Assembly (NCBI GenBank): GCA_003353825.1
Contig: PIVW01000018.1
Coordinates: 1 to 27,768 of the forward strand
Direction of reading: 5' to 3'
Length of the DNA stretch: 27,768 nt
From: Chloroflexota bacterium
GTDB lineage: Bacteria > Chloroflexota > Anaerolineae > J102
Positions 1 to 7,432 of the stretch are shown piece by piece. Under the pieces are notes generated by a model. It was not told the DNA's origin. It saw only the letters and a list, made by a program, of their open reading frames with translations, and searched no databases. The stretch's first letter is position 1; each line of letters starts with the position of its first letter. Made by a program: the position numbers and the translations under genes.

Positions 1-821
1 AATAGTGACAATTGTTGAACAGATTGCCCTGAAATAGAGGAAAAGACACGTGGGGCTTCTTCATTGTCATCGCGTAATCCTTCCAACCGATTGATGGTAC
101 CCGCAATCTTTGGAACGCAGTACTCAGCCATCCGCTCGCGTAACTCGGCCCCATTAAAACGTAACGTTTTCCAACCGGCCGTTGTCAGGTTGTTTTCTCG
201 CCGCCGGTCTTTGGCCGCTGGTTCGACGCCGATGTGATAGCTATCACCATCGGTTTCCACATCGATATCGCCGTTGTTGCAGAAGATAGCGAAATCGAGA
301 CGATAGAATTGCTTGCCTACCGGTGCTGCCCATTGCCGCTCGGCGGGGATGTCTAGGCGTTTCAATTCCTCCCAGAGCAAATCCTCCAGCGGACTTTCAT
401 CGAATAGGTCATTGATCCATCTTGCTCGGCGGAATTTAGGCCAGGTGGTGGGAATAAAAATGATTCGCCGCCATCGGGGACTGACGATGGGTTCGGCCAA
501 CGTTCTCAACGATTCTAATTGAATCTTGTAATACTGCTTGCCTGAATTAGGGCTGGACAATTCGTTCGGGAATAGTTCGTTCCTGCGTACCTTGCGGATG
601 GAACGTACGCGTCCGTAATAACGCACCGCATAGGCTTCTTCTTCGAATATTTTGGTTTGGTAAAAAGCCAGCCATTGCGGCGGCCAGCGCCTGGGCGCAT
701 TCCGCACGGGGATGCGATACCAGCCTTGTTCACGCAGAATCGCAAAATCCTTCTTGTCTTTCATGATGGCAATAAGGACTTCGCCACGGGCCGAATCGCG
801 CACCCTCCTACGTTTTGGCAT
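1..821 (-). CDS. DUF559-type (PD-(D/E)XK-like) endonuclease-domain protein, 3' end cut by window edge
   Basis: On the minus strand an open frame starts with ATG at 821 and stays open to base 1, giving at least 273 codons; the stop lies outside. The N-terminal half (about residues 1-165) holds a conserved-looking block with a WYRIPV stretch, an LAFYQTK stretch and a FIPTTW stretch, then INDLFDESPLEDLLW. The C-terminal part has the pattern of DUF559/Vsr-like restriction-fold nucleases: RLDFAI with Asp176, DVETDG with Glu189 and Asp191, a following His196, then RRRENN and GWKTLRF. The role as a DNA endonuclease is family knowledge and the substrate is unknown. Its start lies 3 nt after the stop of the DUF433 gene, so the two are probably co-transcribed and may form a functional pair. 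Missing C-terminal residues are probably few, because the nuclease core is complete. Confidence 0.75.
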   Translation of the reverse strand, partial: MPKRRRVRDSARGEVLIAIMKDKKDFAILREQGWYRIPVRNAPRRWPPQWLAFYQTKIFEEEAYAVRYYGRVRSIRKVRRNELFPNELSSPNSGKQYYKIQLESLRTLAEPIVSPRWRRIIFIPTTWPKFRRARWINDLFDESPLEDLLWEELKRLDIPAERQWAAPVGKQFYRLDFAIFCNNGDIDVETDGDSYHIGVEPAAKDRRRENNLTTAGWKTLRFNGAELRERMAEYCVPKIAGTINRLEGLRDDNEEAPRVFSSISGQSVQQLSL

Positions 822-824
822 GGC

Positions 825-1088
825 TTATAGCTCTTCCCGAAACGCCCAATCCCGGTCGCTGCATAGGCCCTTGTCCTTGCACAGCACATCGGCTGCGTAT
901 GCCAACGCCGCCAAGATATCCGTTGAACTGAGTTGTGGATATACGGATCGAATCTCGTCAGTTGACATCTCACCCGCAAAGCTACCGACAATCGTCGCCA
1001 CCTGAATGCGGGTGCCTTTTATGCAGGGTTCGCCATGATGCAGGTCCGGAACGACCGAGATATGCTCTTGCCAATGAATGCGACTCAT
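825..1088 (-). CDS. DUF433 family protein (VapB-type antitoxin-like)
   Basis: The product is 87 residues. It has the DUF433 pattern: an N-terminal HISVVPDLHHGEPCIKGTRI block (residues 8-27), then VATIVGSFA and a helical second half with LSSTDILAALAYAADV. DUF433 proteins are winged-helix-like antitoxins that usually sit beside PIN-like (DUF5615) toxins. Two ATG codons are adjacent (1091 and 1088); the GGAG about 6 nt upstream fits the second best, so 1088 was chosen. Here the next gene, 3 nt downstream, is not a PIN-like toxin but a DUF559-type nuclease, which is unusual. The gene is expected to be autoregulated, by analogy only. Its promoter with an extended -10 lies at 1117-1145. Confidence 0.8.
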   Translation of the reverse strand: MSRIHWQEHISVVPDLHHGEPCIKGTRIQVATIVGSFAGEMSTDEIRSVYPQLSSTDILAALAYAADVLCKDKGLCSDRDWAFREEL

Positions 1089-1116
1089 CATTTTCTCCGG
1101 AACCAAGTCTTGACAA

Positions 1117-1145
1117 AGTATAGCATGTAACAGGTAGCGCAACAA
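1117..1145 (-). promoter_or_regulatory. Sigma70-type promoter for the DUF433-nuclease pair
   Basis: Read on the minus strand: TTGTTG (1145-1140), a 17-nt spacer, then TATACT (1122-1117) preceded by TGC, which makes an extended -10. The predicted transcript start is near 1110, about 22 nt before the DUF433 start. The -35 is weak and the -10 is good. Confidence 0.5.
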
Positions 1146-1269
1146 TTAGCAGAAAGTAAACCCAGGCGGTTGCGTCGCAGCCGTTCCACCTGTTGTTTGC
1201 CCATGTCCAGCGGTGCGTTGGATATCTTCTGCCTAAGCCCATAATTTTTATCACCTTCTTCATAAAAAT

Positions 1270-1298
1270 TTGACACCCTCGTACCCCCCTCCTATAAT
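1270..1298 (+). promoter_or_regulatory. Perfect-consensus sigma70 promoter upstream of the B12-radical SAM gene
   Basis: TTGACA at 1270-1275 and TATAAT at 1293-1298 are separated by exactly 17 nt. Both hexamers match the consensus at every base. The predicted transcript start is near 1305, leaving a leader of roughly 135 nt before the ATG at 1441. The gap 1089-1440 otherwise holds only this promoter, the divergent minus-strand promoter and the leader. No riboswitch could be recognised in the leader. Confidence 0.7.
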
Positions 1299-1440
1299 CC
1301 CACCAGTGCGCGATTATCTTTGCATACGACTTTCTAAGGACTGAGAGTGTTTTAACTCACACAACCCTGCCACCATTTCAACAAGCTATTTGGCAAGTTA
1401 TCCTGTTCTTAGTCCCCACTCACCCATTCCCTCGACCCAC

Positions 1441-2907
1441 ATGCGCGTTATCCTGGCAAGTCCCGAGGCCAAAGTCTGGTCCTCGCGAAAACATATCCCA
1501 TTAGGACTCGGCTATCTGGCAGCTGTCTTGCGCGATGCCGGCCATGATGTTTTGATCTACGATGCCGCTATCGAAGACGAACCGGTCACTGCCTTTATCG
1601 ATCAGGCACAACGGGCCGGTAAACCTTACGAATTAATCGGCATCACCGCCACCACCCCCCTGATTCCCGACGCCTGGGAAATGGCGGAGATTGCCAAAGG
1701 GCGGGGATTGACCACCCTGCTCGGTGGTCCACACCTCACGATCATGCCTGCAGAGTCGTTGGGGCCCGAATATCCTTATGTGGACTACACCTTCAAGGGT
1801 GAAGCCGAACACGGAATTGTCGAATTCGTGGAGGCGCTGGAAAAAGGAGAGACACCCGAAGATCGGGAAATTCCCGGACTAAACTACCGCCGTAATGGCG
1901 AGATATTCGTTTCACCTATCTCGCCCATCATCGAAGATCTCGATTCTCTGCCTTTCCCTGCGCACGATCTATTCAAAATCGACCATTATACCAACTTACA
2001 ACCTCTGACCGATGGCCTGGACTCCCACGCTCGCTCCTTTACCATCCTCACCAGCCGCGGTTGTCCCTACAAATGCACCTTTTGCTCCAAGCCTGTCACC
2101 GGCGATACCTGGCGTGCGCGCAGCGTTGATAATGTGATCGCCGAATGGCGCTGGCTCGTCCAGGACCTGCATGCCACCGAAATCGGTGTGACCGACGATA
2201 TCTGGAATCTGAAATTGCCGCGGGCCAAGGAACTGTGCCGCAGATTGGTAGCAGACAATCTCAACGCGGTTGAGTGGACCACCGTGCACGGCATGAAAGT
2301 CAACCACGCCGATCCCGAACTATTCCACCTCATGAAGGCGGGTGGCGCTAAACGTGTGGGCTTCGGTGTAGAAAATGGCGATCCCTGGATGCTGCGCAAC
2401 ATCATCCGCAAGGGCCAGACCCTGGACATGGTGCGCAATGCTTTCCGCTGGGCCAAAGCCGCCGACTTGCAGACCATGGGCTTCTTCATCTTTGGTATGC
2501 CCAAAGACAACGAAGAGACCATGGAGGCGACCATCCAACTGGCGCTGGAGCTAGACCCTGATTTGGCAAACTTCATGCTGGCAGGGCCCTTCCCCGGCAC
2601 TAAAATGTGGGATATGATCCAGGAAGAAGGAAACGTCTTTGCTAACGACTGGGGCGATCTGGCCATCCATGACCAAAAAGCGCGCTTCACCATCAATGAC
2701 GGCCAATACGACCCCGACCTGGTAGTGAAGAAGTGGCGCGAGGCCTACCGCCGCTTCTATCTCTACCGCCCACGACGCGTATGGGAAAAGGTGTCTAAAA
2801 AGGATTTCTGGATGGATCTGCCCGCTACCGTTGCCAATGCTCGCCGCTTCTTTATCGGTTCTGACGATCAGACGGCTGATGTCGCGCAGACACCACAGGT
2901 TGCTTAG
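1441..2907 (+). CDS. B12-binding-domain radical SAM protein
   Basis: The product has 488 residues from ATG 1441. The frame also extends upstream to a TTG at 1390, but the conserved fold begins right at 1441 ([13 protein letters not shown]), so the ATG was chosen. Neither site has a clear Shine-Dalgarno. The N-terminal 150 residues look like a cobalamin-binding Rossmann domain ([19 protein letters not shown], then LLGGPH). The radical SAM core follows with Cys208, Cys212 and Cys215 in GCPYKCTFC, which bind the 4Fe-4S cluster, and later [10 protein letters not shown] and GFFIFGMP strands. Relatives include class B methylases and BchE-like cyclases acting anaerobically on unactivated carbons; the substrate here cannot be read. 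It is the first gene of the cluster running to 6645 but is separated from the rest by a toxin-antitoxin-like pair. Confidence 0.85.
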   Translation: MRVILASPEAKVWSSRKHIPLGLGYLAAVLRDAGHDVLIYDAAIEDEPVTAFIDQAQRAGKPYELIGITATTPLIPDAWEMAEIAKGRGLTTLLGGPHLTIMPAESLGPEYPYVDYTFKGEAEHGIVEFVEALEKGETPEDREIPGLNYRRNGEIFVSPISPIIEDLDSLPFPAHDLFKIDHYTNLQPLTDGLDSHARSFTILTSRGCPYKCTFCSKPVTGDTWRARSVDNVIAEWRWLVQDLHATEIGVTDDIWNLKLPRAKELCRRLVADNLNAVEWTTVHGMKVNHADPELFHLMKAGGAKRVGFGVENGDPWMLRNIIRKGQTLDMVRNAFRWAKAADLQTMGFFIFGMPKDNEETMEATIQLALELDPDLANFMLAGPFPGTKMWDMIQEEGNVFANDWGDLAIHDQKARFTINDGQYDPDLVVKKWREAYRRFYLYRPRRVWEKVSKKDFWMDLPATVANARRFFIGSDDQTADVAQTPQVA

Positions 2908-2913
2908 GGCCTA

Positions 2914-2922
2914 TGTTATAAT
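2914..2922 (+). promoter_or_regulatory. Extended -10 promoter for the TumE-type pair
   Basis: TGTTATAAT matches the extended -10 consensus TGnTATAAT at every fixed base. No -35 hexamer lies at the usual distance. The transcript would start near 2929, 24 nt before the ATG at 2953. It lies just 6 bases after the stop of the radical SAM gene, so the pair can be expressed on its own. Confidence 0.5.
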
Positions 2923-2952
2923 GTCCGTAACCCTATTGAGGCTATCAGAGCA

Positions 2953-3249
2953 ATGACACTTTCCGACATTATCGAAGATTTGCATGCTATCGAACTCAGG
3001 CTACTGGATTTCGAAAAGAAATACGGCCTGCATTCTGCAGAGTTCTACCAACTTTACCAACAGGGTTTGCTGGATGACAGTGACCTTGAAGCGACCGTTG
3101 ACTTTACGCGTTGGGCTGGCCTTTACGAAATCCAACGAATACGAGAGGATATGTTTCGAAAAATGAGCAGTGAGTTCATCGAAACACTACGAGCACAGTC
3201 TCCCCAAACTTCTATTCATTTAGTTCCTAATCCAGCGCTTGCTGCATGA
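2953..3249 (+). CDS. Small helical protein upstream of TumE-like toxin; putative antitoxin
   Basis: This 98-residue protein has no signal peptide or membrane segment. It appears almost wholly alpha-helical, with a first helix rich in Leu and Glu, a central EFYQLYQQGLLDDSDLE stretch, a DFTRWAGLYEI stretch and a tail of low complexity. I recall similar short proteins placed directly before TumE/DUF6516 genes, but this is recognition by pattern, not a search. The next gene starts 1 nt after its stop (or overlaps it by 11 nt if a TTG start at 3239 is used), the tight spacing expected of toxin-antitoxin pairs. A GAGG lies about 11 nt upstream of its ATG, which is a rather long spacing. Confidence 0.6.
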   Translation: MTLSDIIEDLHAIELRLLDFEKKYGLHSAEFYQLYQQGLLDDSDLEATVDFTRWAGLYEIQRIREDMFRKMSSEFIETLRAQSPQTSIHLVPNPALAA

Positions 3250-3250
3250 G

Positions 3251-3667
3251 ATGCCTTTTCCGTCGATAGAGGCTTACGAACAATTCATCTACGAGTTGCC
3301 ATCACGGTTCTTGTCCGTAAAAACCTCGACGTTGATTGTCATTCGACTTGGTAGAACGGTGGGTGAGGTGCGAGGATTCGTGCATTTTCAAGGGGATGTC
3401 GTGCTAGGCATATCGGAAGAAATCGACTTCGCTCATGGACAGATCCAATCATACAGTTATTGGGTCACTCGTGGAGATGACCGTCTGTATTGGTATGACT
3501 CCCAACCATACCCAAACGATCCATCTCTAGCGAGTGCATACCCACATCATAAACATATACCCCCAGACATCAAACGTAACCGCATTCCAGCACCTGGTCT
3601 TAGCTTCATAAACCCAAATCTAGACATTCTGATTCATGAGATCGAAGCATCTGTTTTGGACCAGTAA
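3251..3667 (+). CDS. TumE/DUF6516-like putative toxin
   Basis: The product has 138 residues from ATG 3251; a TTG at 3239 in the same frame would add four. The central and C-terminal parts carry what I take to be the TumE (DUF6516) pattern: an EEIDFAHGQIQSYSYW strand pair, RLYWYDSQPYPND, the PHHKHIPPDIK motif with three histidines, and PNLDILIHEIE at the end. TumE proteins are annotated as toxins of two-gene modules; the mechanism is not something I can derive here. The pairing with the 98-residue upstream gene and the separate promoter at 2914 support the module. The pair sits between the B12-radical SAM gene and the formyltransferase gene, 19 nt before the latter, so readthrough into the downstream genes is likely. 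Confidence 0.65.
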   Translation: MPFPSIEAYEQFIYELPSRFLSVKTSTLIVIRLGRTVGEVRGFVHFQGDVVLGISEEIDFAHGQIQSYSYWVTRGDDRLYWYDSQPYPNDPSLASAYPHHKHIPPDIKRNRIPAPGLSFINPNLDILIHEIEASVLDQ

Positions 3668-3686
3668 CTTCGACTGCGTTGCCGTC

Positions 3687-4619
3687 ATGATTCCTCCGGA
3701 ACTCCCGCCTGAAATCCTCCAACTCCCAGAGACAGATCGCCCGACCATTGTTTTGGTGACGGGCAAGGGGCTGCGCCACAAACGGTTTGCCCTACGCATA
3801 CAGCAGGTGTTTGGATCACGGGTGGGAGGATGGTTCGAACTGGATGAGAAACAAGCACTGTGCGCGAGTGAAGAATCAAGCCCATCTCAAATCTCGCGCG
3901 ATTCAGGAGCCAAACACCCCACCCGGCAGGTCGAGCAGGGGCATCCACTAAAACGAAGCGCCCGACGCCTACGCGCACTGGCCAAACGAGACCTGCTTGC
4001 CGATTATTATCGCTCCCTGGTATTTGCAGAAGAGAGGCTCTTTGCAGAAGAAGTTGCCAAACTGGCTGGGCATGCGGTTGTCGCACCAACCTCTGTGCAT
4101 CCTGCAAACGTCAATAATGCAGAGATTTTGGCAACGCTTCAAAAACTCGATCCCTATTTCTTTTTGACTCTGGGTGGCCCCCTGTATAAAAAACACATAC
4201 TCGATAGCGTTCGCGGCGTCGCCATCAACCAACACGCCGGGCACTCACCTTTGCTCAAAGGCAGCAACACCACCCATTGGGCGCTTTACCACCGCAAACT
4301 CGCCTGGGTCAGCAGCACCGTTCATATCACCACCTCCGGAGCCGATGCCGGACCGATCTTACGTCGCTCGACCCCTTGCCTGATGCCAAGCGATGATGTG
4401 GCAACGGTCTTCCTACGCGTCGTCGCTCTGGGAACCGAGCTTATGATCGAGTCGGTTCAAGAGATCGTGAACGACAAACAGGTCGCAGTCTTCCGCCAAC
4501 CCGTCCAGACCGGCGAAACCCACCTTGGTAAGGAGTTAGATGGCATCATTGCGCCCATCCAGCGTGACTTCGATGCAGGTTGGCTGGCAGATGAATTGGT
4601 CCGACAACGGGCGTTCTGA
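3687..4619 (+). CDS. Formyltransferase-family protein (FMT/sugar N-formyltransferase-like)
   Basis: The product has 310 residues from ATG 3687. The formyl transferase fold is recognisable by AINQHAGHSPLLKGS, giving catalytic Asn181 and His183, and by SGADAGPIL, giving catalytic Asp220; the 37-residue His-to-Asp spacing is close to that of Fmt. These enzymes move a formyl group from N10-formyl-tetrahydrofolate to an amine. The sequence is not the housekeeping Fmt: it has an unusual N-terminal half of about 150 residues with a basic linker (around residues 65-105) and lacks an obvious tRNA-binding C-terminal domain. Its neighbours, a deacetylase 12 nt downstream and radical SAM enzymes, suggest an amino sugar or similar metabolite as acceptor, by inference. 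It probably forms an operon with the next two genes. Confidence 0.75.
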   Translation: MIPPELPPEILQLPETDRPTIVLVTGKGLRHKRFALRIQQVFGSRVGGWFELDEKQALCASEESSPSQISRDSGAKHPTRQVEQGHPLKRSARRLRALAKRDLLADYYRSLVFAEERLFAEEVAKLAGHAVVAPTSVHPANVNNAEILATLQKLDPYFFLTLGGPLYKKHILDSVRGVAINQHAGHSPLLKGSNTTHWALYHRKLAWVSSTVHITTSGADAGPILRRSTPCLMPSDDVATVFLRVVALGTELMIESVQEIVNDKQVAVFRQPVQTGETHLGKELDGIIAPIQRDFDAGWLADELVRQRAF

Positions 4620-4631
4620 GCGAATCCGACG

Positions 4632-5537
4632 GTGAAGAACGGTTGGTATATCCTTAACTATCACGACATCTCGTGGGAAGATAGCGTCTACACCCGTGGC
4701 GTCGGCGGTAGCCTCCCACCTGATGTATTCCGTTCGCAGGTGCAGGCGTTATCCCAACAAGCGCGTTTGGTTACCATCGCAGATGGCGCTGCCCAGTGGC
4801 GCGCCGCTACGATCAGTGAACCACTGGTCAGCTTCTGGTTCGACGACGGTTTGGCCGGGGTCCGCAAATACGCGTTGCCCATCCTCCAACGCTACAACAT
4901 CACGGCCGCCATGTCGATCAATAGCAAGTTCATGCTCAGACAAGAGCTATTTTGGCGTTTCAAACTCGCCTATCTCAGCCAGACCGATGGCCTGCGCTTT
5001 TTGCGCAGTAAGCTACGTCAATTTGGATACAAAACCGAAATGATCGTCAAGGATTTTGTTCTGGATTATTTCAGCCTGGACATCCTTAAGGCCATCGACG
5101 AAGTATACAACCGCTTTAGCCGAGTTATCGACCGCTCTGATGCTCTCCGCTTGTTCGACGGTGTCCGAGGCATCACTATCCTACGTGATCATGGTTGGGA
5201 TATCGCCAATCATTCGGCCTCGCACTACCCTGTGAGTGAGGATACATACATCAACCATTTTAAGGAAGAATATGAATGCTGCGAGGCTGTTTTGGCTGAC
5301 CATTTAGGATTGACATCCAGTTATTGGGTCATCCCCTTTGACAGAAGCGGCCATCGTGCCAAGAACTTGAGCGCTGTTTTTAATCAGGCCGATGACTCGA
5401 ACCGCACGTTAGTACTGGTCGGACATAAAGTGAATGTGAGCCAGTCACAGCAAAGCAATGTACTCTATCGGATTTATCCGCCTTATGCTGATGGTCCAAA
5501 CCTGATCAAATTGCTCAACAGCATCAAACCAGCCTGA
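4632..5537 (+). CDS. Polysaccharide deacetylase-like (NodB/CE4) protein
   Basis: The product has 301 residues; GTG 4632 is the only reasonable start, since the next in-frame Met is beyond the catalytic motif. CE4 features are YHDI near the N-terminus, motif 1 as FDDG with Asp71 and Asp72, and motif 2 as HSASH with His194 and His198. These bind the catalytic metal in N- or O-deacetylases of sugars. Motifs 1 and 2 are about 120 residues apart, much more than in typical NodB domains, owing to a helical insertion around residues 85-180 (FWRFKLAYL through DEVYNRFSR). There is no signal peptide, so the protein is probably cytoplasmic and may act on a soluble or membrane-linked precursor. It lies 12 nt after the formyltransferase gene and 22 nt before the SPASM radical SAM gene. 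Confidence 0.75.
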   Translation: MKNGWYILNYHDISWEDSVYTRGVGGSLPPDVFRSQVQALSQQARLVTIADGAAQWRAATISEPLVSFWFDDGLAGVRKYALPILQRYNITAAMSINSKFMLRQELFWRFKLAYLSQTDGLRFLRSKLRQFGYKTEMIVKDFVLDYFSLDILKAIDEVYNRFSRVIDRSDALRLFDGVRGITILRDHGWDIANHSASHYPVSEDTYINHFKEEYECCEAVLADHLGLTSSYWVIPFDRSGHRAKNLSAVFNQADDSNRTLVLVGHKVNVSQSQQSNVLYRIYPPYADGPNLIKLLNSIKPA

Positions 5538-5559
5538 CCCCCGACCTCCGATTTCCGAC

Positions 5560-6645
5560 ATGTCCCTCCTTACCCTCGCACCCAAAATCCCCGCCTACTG
5601 GTCCTTCCGCCGCTTCGGTTGGCCAGAGTTGTATCCCTTCTCAGTAGTCATTTCTATCAGCTTCCGCTGCAATAGCAAATGCCGCACTTGCGATATCTGG
5701 CGCAAGCCTAATGATGACATGAGTATCGAAGAATGGGACAAGGTATTTGCCAACCTGGGGAGAGGGGTCGAATACCTCACTTTTACCGGCGGCGAACCTT
5801 TTTTACGTAAAGACCTGGAGGAAATGGTGATCTCAGGCTATCGGCATTGCCAACCCAGCTACATCACCATTCCCAGTAATGGTTTGCTTACCAGCCGCAT
5901 CCTGGAAAAAACTGAACGTATCTGCAACGAATGCCCTGAGACAGATATCGGTATCAACCTCTCCCTCGATGGTGTCGGTGAAGAGCATGATGATATCCGC
6001 GGAGTGCCCGGCAATTGGGAACGGGCAATGGAAACATGGCAGGGGCTGAAAGCACTCAAAGAAAAGCATAGCAATCTGATCATTACAGTTCATACCGTCA
6101 TCAGTCGCTTCAACCAACACCGCTTCAAAGCTATTTATGAAGGTCTGCAGTTCTTGAATCCCGACAGCTACATCACCGAAGTCGCCGAAGAACGGGTGGA
6201 ATTGGATACAGTCGGCTGGGGGATCACACCTCAGCCGGCCGTTTACGCGCCCATCGCAGATTTTTTGAGCGAACAAGCCCGCAGTGCTCCTGTAAAAGGA
6301 TTTGCTCGTTTCACCCAAGGATTTCGGGCGCATTACTATCAGCTTGCCAAACGCACGCTTTTCGAACAGACACAAGTCATCGATTGTTACGCCGGTTGGG
6401 CCAGTGCCCAGATAGGTCCTAATGGAGATATCTGGACATGTTGCATCCGCGCTGAGCCGGTGGGTAATCTGCGTGAGACTAACTATGATCTTGCTCCGAT
6501 CTGGTTTGGGCCACAAATGAAGGCAATGCGTCGCAGCATTTACGACAAGGAATGCGCCTGCCCCATGGCCAATGCTACCTATACAAACATGATCTTACAC
6601 CCACCGACCGTTGGCAAAGTGGCTATCGACCTGATCAAGGCTTGA
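5560..6645 (+). CDS. Radical SAM/SPASM domain protein
   Basis: The product has 361 residues. The radical SAM core holds [13 protein letters not shown] with Cys37, Cys41 and Cys44, then [14 protein letters not shown] (the GGEP motif that binds SAM) and INLSLDG. A C-terminal SPASM-like region has Cys276 in [14 protein letters not shown], Cys294 and Cys295 in WTCCIR, and Cys332 and Cys334 near the end, so auxiliary iron-sulfur clusters are likely. SPASM enzymes modify peptides, or in other groups sugars and lipids. No candidate precursor peptide was found beside it, so a peptide substrate is not supported. It closes the cluster that begins with the B12-radical SAM gene. It starts 22 nt after the deacetylase gene, at an ATG with no clear Shine-Dalgarno. 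Confidence 0.85.
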   Translation: MSLLTLAPKIPAYWSFRRFGWPELYPFSVVISISFRCNSKCRTCDIWRKPNDDMSIEEWDKVFANLGRGVEYLTFTGGEPFLRKDLEEMVISGYRHCQPSYITIPSNGLLTSRILEKTERICNECPETDIGINLSLDGVGEEHDDIRGVPGNWERAMETWQGLKALKEKHSNLIITVHTVISRFNQHRFKAIYEGLQFLNPDSYITEVAEERVELDTVGWGITPQPAVYAPIADFLSEQARSAPVKGFARFTQGFRAHYYQLAKRTLFEQTQVIDCYAGWASAQIGPNGDIWTCCIRAEPVGNLRETNYDLAPIWFGPQMKAMRRSIYDKECACPMANATYTNMILHPPTVGKVAIDLIKA

Positions 6646-6805
6646 TCCTTTGCTACAATCATGGTGTTCGCAGGAAGCAACCGACACTTGGTTTTCAAGC
6701 CTGTATGTTGACTCCCCTGAAAAAGGTCTGAACAAACAGTGAAGGCTGAGACAACAGCAAAAAGAGTGGGGTTTGGACACGCTTTTCTCCGTGAAACTCT
6801 ATGTT

Positions 6806-6838
6806 TTTCTCTGCGATCTTTGCGTCCTTTGTGGTTAA
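6806..6838. repeat. Short-period intergenic repeat of CTTTGCG/CTTTGTG units
   Basis: Three roughly 8-9 nt units (TCTCTGCGA, TCTTTGCG, TCCTTTGTG) follow one another and end in GTTAA. Similar C/T-rich arrays are familiar from intergenic DNA of Chloroflexota and other environmental genomes; that is memory, not a search. The gap 6646-6915 otherwise shows no convincing gene. It begins with an extended -10-like TGCTACAAT at 6651-6659 that leads into only a 16-codon reading frame. Confidence 0.45.
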
Positions 6839-6915
6839 TGGGCTTTTTTCAGTGCACTCTATGTTATCTGCCAATTGAACCGTATTTAACCCCACCCAAT
6901 TCGATACCTGGGTTT

Positions 6916-6944
6916 TTGTCACATCGCCCTAGCCGGGATACAAT
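6916..6944 (+). promoter_or_regulatory. Sigma70-type promoter for the DUF1905 gene
   Basis: TTGTCA at 6916-6921 and TACAAT at 6939-6944 are separated by 17 nt, each one mismatch from consensus. The predicted transcript start is near 6951, about 47 nt before the ATG at 6998. A full AAAGGAG ribosome site lies at 6982-6988. Confidence 0.6.
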
Positions 6945-6997
6945 CATCATTACAGCACAATGGATAATGTGTTTTCTCGAGAAAGGAGTCAGGTGTG

Positions 6998-7282
6998 ATG
7001 GCAGCTATTCACTTCATTGGACCGATCAAACGACGGGGCAATTATTATTGTGTGGAATTCCCACGCTACTTGAGTGGTGAGTTGCGTTCGCGTGCCCGGA
7101 TCAAGGTCACGGGAACGATCAATGGTGGCGACTATGATGGTTCTGCCTTCCCTACCGGCGATGGGAGACACTTTATCATGATCAACGCACGTATGCGTCA
7201 GGACCTTGCCGTTCTCGAAGGAGACGAGGTCGTCATCATTCTGGATCAGGTTCTGGAATCTGAAACCGAAGATCAAGGATAG
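6998..7282 (+). CDS. DUF1905 domain protein
   Basis: This 94-residue protein fits the DUF1905 fold over its whole length: HFIGPIKRRGNYYCVEFP at the start, RIKVTGTINGGDYDGSAFP in the middle, and GDEVVIILD near the end, a small beta-barrel resembling AbrB/Swapped-hairpin-type proteins. The function of the family is unknown. The ATG at 6998 lies 9 nt after AAAGGAG; a GTG directly before it (6995) is also possible with 6-nt spacing. Its own promoter and ribosome site are among the strongest in the window, so it is likely a well-expressed single-gene unit. It faces the convergent HEAT-repeat gene. Confidence 0.75.
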   Translation: MAAIHFIGPIKRRGNYYCVEFPRYLSGELRSRARIKVTGTINGGDYDGSAFPTGDGRHFIMINARMRQDLAVLEGDEVVIILDQVLESETEDQG

Positions 7283-7326
7283 CCCTACCAGCTAGTACAG
7301 CGAGGCGCAAATACCCAGACATTTTT

Positions 7327-7354
7327 CTAGCGCTAGCCGCATCCGAGATGCGGC
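7327..7354. terminator. Hairpin between convergent genes, possible terminator
   Basis: A perfect 10-nt palindrome CTAGCGCTAG (7327-7336) runs into a hairpin with 8-bp stem GCCGCATC/GATGCGGC (7336-7343 and 7347-7354) and a CGA loop. It is preceded by a TTTTT run (read on the minus strand, an A-run then follows the hairpin), and only a weak GGGTTT follows it. It lies between the DUF1905 gene and the minus-strand HEAT gene, where a shared terminator would be expected. Confidence 0.35.
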
Positions 7355-7432
7355 GGGTTTGAGTGGTATCCTGCCGAGTCACGTACCCGGCTAACGCAGT
7401 AGAAACCGTTGACTCACTTACGCCGAAGTGTA

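Noticed and set aside
1088..1276. Minus-strand 62-codon frame upstream of the DUF433 gene
   Set aside because: It covers the divergent promoters, has no ribosome site and no recognisable features.
1299..1440. Cobalamin riboswitch in the leader of the B12-radical SAM gene
   Set aside because: No B12-box-like conserved segment could be seen and the leader is shorter than typical cobalamin riboswitches.
2067..2696. A 209-codon open frame on the minus strand
   Set aside because: It lies wholly inside the well-supported B12-radical SAM gene and its product has the Ser/Met-rich look of an antisense shadow.
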